Shown here in pieces: positions 7,094 through 14,279 of a stretch of DNA of 38,579 nt. The notes under the pieces were generated by a model, which was not told the DNA's origin, ran no database searches, and was given only the letters and a program-made list of their open reading frames with translations. The translations under genes and the position numbers were made by a program. Each line of letters starts with the position of its first letter. Positions within the stretch are counted from its first letter, which is position 1. Source of the stretch: Neokomagataea thailandica NBRC 106555 (GTDB lineage: Bacteria > Pseudomonadota > Alphaproteobacteria > Acetobacterales > Acetobacteraceae). The DNA is taken from NCBI RefSeq assembly GCF_001598495.1, contig NZ_BCZB01000026.1:1-38579 (forward strand), given 5' to 3'.

Positions 7094-9397
7094 TTATGTC
7101 CGTTGTTTAGCATTCGAGACTGAGAGGCGAATCCACGGGTGACGCTCTTGTACGAAATTTACAATGGTTGTTTTTCGTTCTGTTACTTCTGTTGAAGTAT
7201 TCGTCATGGCGCCGGCATGGTGGCGGTAGTCTGCTAGTACTTCCGGAACATGTTTCCCGGCGAAGCCGTATTCTGCAAAGCTGCACCAAAGGTCAAAATC
7301 TTCCCAGCCCATGGCCTCTCGAGAGACGTAATATCCACCGACGGCAGCCCATGCCCATTTAGAGACGAGTGCCATGGCATCAATTTGGTTGCCAGAGATG
7401 AGGGCGAAGGGGTTGTAGGTCAGATTGCTGAGGAAAAGTGGGGTGCCGGGCGGTTGAGGGAAGTCAGGGTCATATTCAGCGATGACCGGGCCGTTTTCGT
7501 TGAAGCATTCGATGGTGGGGTAGGAGAATGCGGTATCATGTTCCATGGCATGAGCGAGAGTGCTGCATGCATTCGGGCGGAGGCGATTATCGGCATCTAG
7601 GTGCAAAATATATGGTGTTTCGGCCGCATCCATGCCGATATTGCGTGCGCCGCCAAGGCCTGCATTGTGACAAGAACGTCGGAGCACGAGGCGGTTAAAG
7701 CGCTCTGTTTTACGCTCCATCCATAAGCGAATCATGTCAGGGGAACCATCTGATGATCCATCATCGACGACGATCAGGTCAAGTAGCTCTTCTGTTTGCT
7801 GCTCAACGGATGTGAGGGCGTCGAGTAAGTAGTCAGAATAATTATAAGATGTGATCACGACGGTGACGCGTGCGTCACCAAAGCAATCATTATAAAAAAG
7901 CGTTTCACTCTCAGGGATGACAGGAAGTTCCGGGCGGTTGCGTCGTGCCTCTGCAAAGTGGAGTTCTCCTGCGAGGGCTGCTGTGCTTTCGCTTTCCATA
8001 GAAAGAATAGCGCGTTTCATGCGGCGCGCCTGGGCGACGGGACCAAAATGATACAGGACGTCATGATAGGCATTGCGTGCGAGCTGTACGCGTTTGGTTG
8101 GATTCTCAATCAGGGTGATGAGGGCTTCGCGCCATTCAGCAATGCTATCGGCAAAGAGGCCTGTTTCGCCGTCTCGTACGAGGCGGAGGAAGGGGCCGGT
8201 TCGCGCTACGATAGAGGCTGCTCCCGCGAGAGAGGCTTCAAGGAATTTGACTTCACTCTTAGCGTTACAAAAAACGTTATCGGATTCGAGGGGAGCAATA
8301 GAAATATCGAATCGTGCAAATTCATCGGCAAGTCGTGAGAGTGTCGTCATGTCCCGCCATTCAATCTGATTCGCAACGGGGGCTAGTTCTGGAAATTCCT
8401 CGATAAGTAGAACGGGTTTTTTATTGTCTTTCTCTTGGAAAAGAACGAGTCGAACATTTGGGTAGAGTGAGAGTATATCGGCAATAGCTTTGGAAGCGCG
8501 CGCGAAATCGCGCTGATGGGTGCGCGACCCGGTGGCGTAACCGATTCGAATAATATCAAGGTGGCTGGGTGGGCGGCTGGGCTCTCCACGTAAGCGTAGG
8601 TGACTGCGTGAGCGTTCGAGCGTTTCGTGGTTATAGACGTTGGGTAGGAGATGAACACACGGGCGAAGAGCATGCATTTCTGTTGCGAGTTCTTGGGTTG
8701 TGACGGAACCATAACTGCAACGTGCAAGAGTTCGACGCATTTCAGAAAATGTTCGCTCTATTTTTTCTTCCGTAGCTCCAATGGAGCGAATTCCATCAAT
8801 GATATTTATTCGAGCATAATGAGGGACAAAAACAATATCATCGGTATCAAATACGGTTATTACATTCTCTTTGTTGCTGAGATCTAATATTGTACTCACA
8901 TGACCGCTGAATTCGACGCGCCATAGAAATGCGATATCGGCCCATTGAATGTCCTCATAAGAGATAGATGCACAGGGAAGTACGCGAGCTTCATATCCAG
9001 CATCAATGCAGGCTTGTGCATTTCGAGAGCATCTATATTCAGTTCCTGGAGTATTTGGTTCTCCGGATATAAATAAAATTCGTGTTTTTTTGTCTTTTAT
9101 TGTTGTTTTTATTTCTGGTTTATTAATTTTTTTATATTGAAGAAAACTGAATTTTTGTTGATTTTGATTTTCTGTTTTGGCTTTTTCTAAAGCATTTTCG
9201 TGCTGTAAAATTTTTTCTTTCAATAATTTTATATCATCCTGTAGTTTTTTATTGTTTATCTTTTCTAGAAATAGAGATGATTTTAATTCTATAAAATCAT
9301 TATCGGTAATTTTTTTATGATTTTTTTGTATATTTTTTGCCAAAAACGCATCATTTGATTTGTTTTCTTCGTTTCTTCTGTTGAGTTCAGGGTTCAT
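7094..9397 (-). CDS. Large two-module glycosyltransferase (GT4-like plus GT2)
   Basis: 767 residues. Residues 1-100 are Lys/Asn/Glu-rich and likely coiled coil, encoded by very AT-rich DNA. Residues about 105-470 are a GT-B (GT4-like) module: RILFISGEPNTPGTEYRCSR, VFDTDDIVF, GYATGSRTHQRDF, FDISIAPLE, AKSEVKFLEASLAGAASI. Residues about 513-767 are a GT-A family 2 module: VTVVITSYNYSDYLLDALTS, VVDDGSSDGS, the metal-binding DADN near 600, and GWEDFDLW. It probably adds sugars to a surface polymer or protein. It faces away from the beta-roll gene and shares that gene's upstream region; its first module is related to that of the transferase at 11170. Several T7-type runs on the plus strand in 9080-9345 could slip. 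Sugar and acceptor are unknown. Confidence 0.88.
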   Translation of the reverse strand: MNPELNRRNEENKSNDAFLAKNIQKNHKKITDNDFIELKSSLFLEKINNKKLQDDIKLLKEKILQHENALEKAKTENQNQQKFSFLQYKKINKPEIKTTIKDKKTRILFISGEPNTPGTEYRCSRNAQACIDAGYEARVLPCASISYEDIQWADIAFLWRVEFSGHVSTILDLSNKENVITVFDTDDIVFVPHYARINIIDGIRSIGATEEKIERTFSEMRRTLARCSYGSVTTQELATEMHALRPCVHLLPNVYNHETLERSRSHLRLRGEPSRPPSHLDIIRIGYATGSRTHQRDFARASKAIADILSLYPNVRLVLFQEKDNKKPVLLIEEFPELAPVANQIEWRDMTTLSRLADEFARFDISIAPLESDNVFCNAKSEVKFLEASLAGAASIVARTGPFLRLVRDGETGLFADSIAEWREALITLIENPTKRVQLARNAYHDVLYHFGPVAQARRMKRAILSMESESTAALAGELHFAEARRNRPELPVIPESETLFYNDCFGDARVTVVITSYNYSDYLLDALTSVEQQTEELLDLIVVDDGSSDGSPDMIRLWMERKTERFNRLVLRRSCHNAGLGGARNIGMDAAETPYILHLDADNRLRPNACSTLAHAMEHDTAFSYPTIECFNENGPVIAEYDPDFPQPPGTPLFLSNLTYNPFALISGNQIDAMALVSKWAWAAVGGYYVSREAMGWEDFDLWCSFAEYGFAGKHVPEVLADYRHHAGAMTNTSTEVTERKTTIVNFVQERHPWIRLSVSNAKQRT

Positions 9398-9738
9398 TGT
9401 TCACTCTGTTATTTCTGTCGATATGTTGTGTTGTTTTTGACACGTTTTTTTTTATTTGAAAGCCTTTTATCGTTTCTCTACGAAAAAGCGAGAAACTCTT
9501 GCTCTTATAATGCTTTTTGAGTATGTTAGTGAGAGTGTATAAAATCTGTTGTCTAAGACAGTGGTGCCGTTTGTTTTTGTTAGTATTTAGAGTTGGTTAT
9601 GACTTTAATATACGCAAAAGACTGATTGGTGATTGCGTCGTGAGGCAACGTTTGATTATAGTCAGCGTCACTCATTAAAACGAGGTGGTCATCCGGCCGC
9701 CAGTGTACGCAATCTTAGTTTTCGAGGAGTACTAAGTT
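9398..9738. promoter_or_regulatory. AT-rich divergent promoter region and long structured leader of the beta-roll gene
   Basis: 341 bases without a gene. Rightward candidates are a TATAAT at 9506-9511 and a pair TTGAGT (9517-9522) / TATAAA (9538-9543) with a short 15-base spacer. Either would give a leader of about 190-225 bases. GATTGCGT (9631-9638) pairs perfectly with ACGCAATC (9707-9714), closing a domain that also contains GGTGG/CCGCC (one G-U) and ends ten bases before the ribosome site GAGGAG (9724-9729). The leftward promoter for the glycosyltransferase must lie in 9398-9500; no clear hexamer pair was found there. Confidence 0.45.
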
Positions 9739-11082
9739 ATGGCGGTCGTTACAGTCCAAGGGGCTTCGCAGGGCTCTTCAACGAATATTTTTTCAGTAAC
9801 TGTAGACGGTGCTCGTGCTCAGGCGCTGGCCAACCAATATGCAAGTGCTGTTGGTGGATCGTCTGCATTGGATCTAGTTCAGGGGGCCAATGTCAGCACG
9901 AATCAGCACGGTCTTGTTGATGCTGGCGGGACCTACAGCATTGGTGGTTCGCTTTCCAACATCACAGTCGGTTCTTATGGACCAACGGACACGCTGAATG
10001 CGGCTGTTACGATTGATCTGACGACGAGCACGACCTCTAGCGTAAACATTCTGGCGGGTGACTGGGCCGGTGCCACGGTTCTGGCAGGCAGTCAGAGTGG
10101 TGTTTTCATCGGTGGTGTTGGGGATAATACATTTTCAGGCACTGGTGGCAGTGGTAGCTGGAGCATCGCTACGGGCGATGGTAACGATACGATCAATGGT
10201 ACAAACGGCAACAACACCATTGCTGGTGGCGTCGGTAACAACTTGATCACGCTGGGCTCCGGTACGAACACTGTTCTGTCCGAAGGGCAGGATACCATCA
10301 AGGGTACGTCCGGCACCAACACTGTTACGCTGATCGGTGGTAGCTCTCAGGTTTCCTTGGGTGCAAACAGCACGATTATTGACGCTGCGCAGAACAACAA
10401 CGTCTCGTTCGGTACGAACAGCTATGTAACGGCTGGTAGCGCGAGCTCCTACTTCTCAACCGGTGCGACGTCAACGGTTGTTGGCGGCGCTAACGATACG
10501 GTTGCCGCAACAGGTAACCTGCAGGTTGTGCGCGGCTCGGCTAATAACATCAGTGTTTCGGGCGCATTGTCCTTCCTGAATGGTACGGGCAGCACGACGA
10601 TCTCTGCTGGTACGTCAACGATCTTCGGTGCTGGCGCTCTTAACCTGCAATTGACTGGTTCTGGTACGAACCTGTTCGTTGGTAACGAAGGCAACGAAAC
10701 GGTTTCTGCGGCAAGCTCAACGGGCGTTCTGCATGCCTTTGCAGGTACGGGCAATGAGACGATCATCGGCGGTGCCGGTGCGGATACGCTGGTTGGCGGT
10801 ACGGGTAACGCAACGCTGGTTGGCGGTACGGGTGCAGCAAACTTGTTTGCTCTGAATAAGGGCAGTGCTGGTGGTAACTACACCATCCAAGACTTTGGTA
10901 GCGCCGCCGGTAACTTGATGGCTCTGTACCAGTACGGCCTGCAAAACAACAACGGTCTGCAAAGCGTTCTGCAGAACGAGACGGTTGCAGGTGGTAACAC
11001 CACCATTCAGCTTAGCGACAACTCTAAGATCACTTTCGTTGGTGTCACGAACCTGAAGGCAAGCAACTTTACACTGAGCTAA
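9739..11082 (+). CDS. Secreted degenerate RTX-like beta-roll surface protein
   Basis: 447 residues, almost entirely Gly/Asn/Thr/Ser/Val repeats. RTX-like units are clear at about 146-180 (GDGNDTINGTNGNNTIAGG) and from about 344 (GGAGADTLVGGTGNATLVGG), and degenerate between them, predicting a parallel beta-roll or helix that binds calcium at least in part. There is no N-terminal signal peptide. The C-terminus (ITFVGVTNLKASNFTLS) has the hydrophobic/polar pattern of an uncleaved type I secretion signal, so export by an ABC-type system is likely; none is in the window. Codon use is sharply restricted (GGT, AAC, CTG, ACG), unlike its neighbours, pointing to very high expression. The GAGGAG site is nine bases before the ATG and a perfect terminator follows. 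Many N-X-S/T triplets and Ser/Thr runs are possible glycosylation sites. An abundant surface, matrix or adhesin role is inference. Confidence 0.8.
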   Translation: MAVVTVQGASQGSSTNIFSVTVDGARAQALANQYASAVGGSSALDLVQGANVSTNQHGLVDAGGTYSIGGSLSNITVGSYGPTDTLNAAVTIDLTTSTTSSVNILAGDWAGATVLAGSQSGVFIGGVGDNTFSGTGGSGSWSIATGDGNDTINGTNGNNTIAGGVGNNLITLGSGTNTVLSEGQDTIKGTSGTNTVTLIGGSSQVSLGANSTIIDAAQNNNVSFGTNSYVTAGSASSYFSTGATSTVVGGANDTVAATGNLQVVRGSANNISVSGALSFLNGTGSTTISAGTSTIFGAGALNLQLTGSGTNLFVGNEGNETVSAASSTGVLHAFAGTGNETIIGGAGADTLVGGTGNATLVGGTGAANLFALNKGSAGGNYTIQDFGSAAGNLMALYQYGLQNNNGLQSVLQNETVAGGNTTIQLSDNSKITFVGVTNLKASNFTLS

Positions 11083-11110
11083 CATTCCAGCTTAGTAGAT
11101 GCTTCATGAG

Positions 11111-11142
11111 AAAGCCCGGTCTTGTGCCGGGCTTTTTCTTTG
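11111..11142 (+). terminator. Rho-independent terminator of the beta-roll gene
   Basis: AAAGCCCGG (11111-11119) and CCGGGCTTT (11127-11135) form a nine-bp stem with a seven-base loop, followed by TTCTTTG. It lies 29 bases after the stop codon, so the beta-roll mRNA is probably monocistronic. Confidence 0.92.
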
Positions 11143-11169
11143 TTAGGTGGTGTAAGGCGGTACTGAGCG

Positions 11170-13854
11170 TTGATACGGATTTCTCAAACGCATTTTGCGG
11201 ATAGTGGGCATCAGACAGAAGCCGAAGAAGACAATGCGTATTTTTCAAGTTCTATACGGCTGCAAGGACGCCGTTTTGATGATCTCGTTCATGAGCGGGA
11301 CCGACTAAGAGCAGAGCTTGTTCAGCTTCGTGCATCACGTTCGTGGAGGATGACAGCGCCTATACGGTGTGTCAGTGGTTTGCGACATGGACGTCTACCG
11401 AACGGAAAAAAAATACAGGAATATAGTTCGGAGTTTTTATCTCTTAAAAATAGAAAAAAAATTGATTATATTTTTGGAAAAATAAAAAAAATTACAAATA
11501 AGAAATTTCATGAAAATAAAAAAATAGTCGATTACTTTAATTATCACGAAAATAAAAATGATATAATTTACCCATTATTTTTAATAATTGCTGAATTGAC
11601 GGTTGTTCAATGCGCAAAATACCGTGTTTGGCAGAAAAAAGATTTATTAGAGCGTCTTGGATGGCATGTGGAGGTTATTGATTGGCGGGACCAAGCCAAG
11701 GTGATGTCCGCACTGCAAGTATGTACGCGTGTTATTTTCTATCGTGTTCCGGGGTTTGATGCTGTTTTGGCACAAGTGGCTGAGGCGCATAGGCTGGGGT
11801 TGTCGCCACGATGGGAAGTGGATGATCTGATTTTTGATCTGCACGAGTACCGACAAAATGGCAATGTTGCTGGGTTGCCGAAGGCTGAGCAGGATTTGCT
11901 GTTCTTTGGTGTCGGGTTGTTTCGTAAAGCCATGTTAGCTTGTGGACGGGGTTTGGCATCAACGGAAGCATTGGCGCAGGCTATGCGTGATGCGGGGGTG
12001 CAGCATGTTGGTATTATTGAAAATGCATTGGATCTCGACACGCTGAACATCGTCCAAAATCTTCCTCAGAAGGGTGTGCGGGAGGATCATGAGGCTGTGT
12101 GGGTGTGTTATGGCTCTGGCACCAACACGCATGATGCTGATTTCCGTCAGGCAGAGCAGGGCTTATTGGCTGCGATGGAGCAAGATGAGCGGTTATGCTT
12201 ACGTGTGGTTGGGCCTGTGCAGATTTCGCAGAGCTTTGAGCGTTTTGGTGCGCGTGTAGAGCGTTTGCCGATGCGGCCTTATGCTGAGTATCTGAAGATT
12301 TTATCTTGGAGCGATATCAGCATTGCGCCGTTGCAAGAGACACTTTTCAATGATTGTAAAAGCAACATTAAATTTGTTGAGGCCTCTATTGTAGGGGTGG
12401 CGAGCATTTGCTCTCCACGTGGCCCTTTTTGCTCTGTCATGGTGTCTGGCGAAAATGGCGTATTAGCGGCGACGGATGAAGACTGGCGTCAGGCATTTCT
12501 CCGTCTTACGACCGATAGGGGGTTTCGCAGCGTTTTGGCGCAGAAGGCCAAACGTGATGTTTTGGCACGTTATCACCCGGATGAAGTCGCTCAGCATCAG
12601 GTTCTGCCTTTATATGGTGCTCCTGTGGTGTCTGAGCGGCAGGCGCTGCGTGTTTTAGCCGTGAATGTTTACTATAAACCTTATTCTTTTGGTGGCGCAA
12701 CGATTGTTGCTGAAGAGTTGGTGCGCGGGTTGAGCCGGCGCGGGGTGGACGTGGCGGTGGTGACGTCCCGGCCAGAGGTGGCAGGGCGCCCACCAGGCGC
12801 TCTGCGTTATACGGTTGATGATGTGCCGGTTCTCGCGGTGACGATTCCGGAAGGTCATGACCGCTTTGGCTGGATTGATAATCCGTCTAATGAACCACAT
12901 TTTTCAGCGTGGTTAGAGGCTTTTAAGCCGGATGTGGTGCATTTTCATTCTGTGCAGGGTTTGGGTTTGTCGTTTCTGCGTGTGTGTGAGGAGCGGGGCG
13001 TGCCGTATGTGGTGACTCTGCATGACGCATGGTGGTTGTGTGAGCGTCAGTTTATGGTCAAGGCGGATGGTCAGTATTGTTTCCAGACGGATATTGATTT
13101 GGATGTATGCCGTAAATGTCAGTCTGATACCGTGTATTTGGCAGATCGTAAGAGGATGATGATGCATGCTTTGGGGCAGGCATCTTTGTTATTATGTCCG
13201 TCTGAAATGCAGAGGCAGCTTTATATTGCGAACGGGATAGCTCCTGAGCGTCTTGTGGTGAATCGCAATGGTTTTGCATGGCCGCAACGTCCGAGAAAAA
13301 TGCGCCGTCCGGGTGAGGGTGTACGCTTTGCGTATGTTGGGGGAACGGAAGATATTAAGGGGTATAAGCTGCTGAAGAAGGCGGCAGAAGGGATTAATGG
13401 AGCGGGGTGGAGCCTGACATTAGTCGATAACAAGCGGAATCTTGGGTACCAGTCGATCCGTGATGATGAATGGGCGGTGCAGGGTATATTGAAGGTTGTG
13501 CCGGGATATGCGCAGTCTGAATTGGATGCATTTTATGATGAGGTGGATGTCTTGTTATTCCCCTCTCAGTGGAAAGAGAGTTATGGCCTGACGGTGCGGG
13601 AGGCATTGGCTCGTGATGTTTGGGTTGTGACGACGGCGCCGGGGGGGCAGTCTGAGGATGTGGTGGAGGGGGTGAATGGAACTCACCTTCCCATTGACGG
13701 GCGGTTTGAGCCTTTGTTGGAGGTGATGTGTATGCTTATAGCGGAGCCTTCACGTTTTGATGGGTATGTGAACCCGTTGAAGAATACGCTGTGTACGTTT
13801 GACGCGCAGAGCGATGCGTTGTTGGAGCATTTGACGCATATTGCGGGCCGATGA
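11170..13854 (+). CDS. Large two-module glycosyltransferase (GT4-like plus GT4)
   Basis: 894 residues. The N-terminal 60 residues end in LRASRSWRMTAPIR, a motif common before transferase modules in polysaccharide loci. A Lys/Asn-rich AT-rich linker (about 78-125) follows. Module one (about 140-480) shares features with the first module of the 7094-9397 protein: YGSGTNTHDADF, SDISIAPLQ, CKSNIKFVEASIVGVASI. Module two (about 493-880) is a GT4 enzyme with the donor-loop motif PYSFGGATIVAEELVRGLSR, VTLHDAWW, YVGGTEDIKGY and the E-x7-E type region KESYGLTVREAL (near 802-813). TTG 11170 directly follows an in-frame stop and has AAGG 13 bases upstream; the true start is uncertain. Four A7-A8 runs (11406-11524) and a G7 run (13641-13647) are possible slippage sites. 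Acceptor and sugars are unknown. Confidence 0.85.
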   Translation: MIRISQTHFADSGHQTEAEEDNAYFSSSIRLQGRRFDDLVHERDRLRAELVQLRASRSWRMTAPIRCVSGLRHGRLPNGKKIQEYSSEFLSLKNRKKIDYIFGKIKKITNKKFHENKKIVDYFNYHENKNDIIYPLFLIIAELTVVQCAKYRVWQKKDLLERLGWHVEVIDWRDQAKVMSALQVCTRVIFYRVPGFDAVLAQVAEAHRLGLSPRWEVDDLIFDLHEYRQNGNVAGLPKAEQDLLFFGVGLFRKAMLACGRGLASTEALAQAMRDAGVQHVGIIENALDLDTLNIVQNLPQKGVREDHEAVWVCYGSGTNTHDADFRQAEQGLLAAMEQDERLCLRVVGPVQISQSFERFGARVERLPMRPYAEYLKILSWSDISIAPLQETLFNDCKSNIKFVEASIVGVASICSPRGPFCSVMVSGENGVLAATDEDWRQAFLRLTTDRGFRSVLAQKAKRDVLARYHPDEVAQHQVLPLYGAPVVSERQALRVLAVNVYYKPYSFGGATIVAEELVRGLSRRGVDVAVVTSRPEVAGRPPGALRYTVDDVPVLAVTIPEGHDRFGWIDNPSNEPHFSAWLEAFKPDVVHFHSVQGLGLSFLRVCEERGVPYVVTLHDAWWLCERQFMVKADGQYCFQTDIDLDVCRKCQSDTVYLADRKRMMMHALGQASLLLCPSEMQRQLYIANGIAPERLVVNRNGFAWPQRPRKMRRPGEGVRFAYVGGTEDIKGYKLLKKAAEGINGAGWSLTLVDNKRNLGYQSIRDDEWAVQGILKVVPGYAQSELDAFYDEVDVLLFPSQWKESYGLTVREALARDVWVVTTAPGGQSEDVVEGVNGTHLPIDGRFEPLLEVMCMLIAEPSRFDGYVNPLKNTLCTFDAQSDALLEHLTHIAGR

Positions 13855-13929
13855 GGGGGCGATAAGGCCGGGGTTTTGTGGGCTGGTCGTTTGAAGGTAT
13901 TGTGCGTTTGATATCGAAATTGGTTGATG

Positions 13930-13976
13930 CTGAGGGAAGGCTTACGCATTGGTCCCCTCAGTTCGTCTGACCAATG
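13930..13976 (+). ncRNA. Candidate H-type pseudoknot element
   Basis: CTGAGGG (13930-13936) pairs with CCCTCAG (13955-13961), and CATTGGTC (13947-13954) pairs with GACCAATG (13969-13976). The stems interlock with no bases between the second left arm and the first right arm, the geometry of a coaxial H-type pseudoknot. It is seen in sequence only. I do not recognise it as a known riboswitch, and it lies about 300 bases from the next start codon. Confidence 0.35.
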
Positions 13977-14036
13977 AGATGTAGTGTCATTGCAGTGGAA
14001 GAGAGTATTTCAGTTCAGATATTGAGCGAAAATTTG

Positions 14037-14100
14037 GAACAAGCCGTCAGACTATTATATCTTGACTAAGATAGCGTATCTTTGGGAACGCGCCTTGTTC
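14037..14100. repeat. Nested inverted repeats upstream of the TonB-dependent receptor
   Basis: GAACAAG (14037-14043) is complementary to CTTGTTC (14094-14100). Inside it, TATCTT-GACT-AAGATA (14058-14073) is a perfect dyad. Together they could be an operator or a branched RNA hairpin in the receptor leader. No regulator can be named. Confidence 0.35.
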
Positions 14101-14279
14101 AGAATCAAGAATATATGAGAATTAATTGGTAAAATAAACTTTAAAAGTTGTTGAATTTTTATCACACTATGTAGCCTATATGACCTTTTATCGCTTGGAT
14201 GATTATATTACGCTTTGTTTTCATTTTGAATGATTAATAATAATGCGCGTTATCCTAATATACTTATGATAGGGGACTT

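Larger units (their letters stand above)
13855..14279. promoter_or_regulatory. 425-base structured intergenic region before the TonB-dependent receptor
   Basis: No gene is visible. It contains two interlocked stems at 13930-13976 (a pseudoknot candidate) and a nested inverted repeat at 14037-14100. The final 120 bases before the receptor are strongly AT-rich and should hold its promoter, but no clear -35/-10 pair was found. AGGGG at 14271-14275 is the ribosome site for the receptor. No T-tailed terminator for the preceding transferase was found. Confidence 0.4.

Noticed and set aside
10092-11085. Antisense frames across the beta-roll gene
   Set aside because: They mirror the repetitive, strongly biased coding strand and have no start signals.
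14200-14265. Fur or Irr box before the TonB-dependent receptor
   Set aside because: The AT-rich stretch looks loosely similar, but no inverted repeat of the expected form could be aligned.
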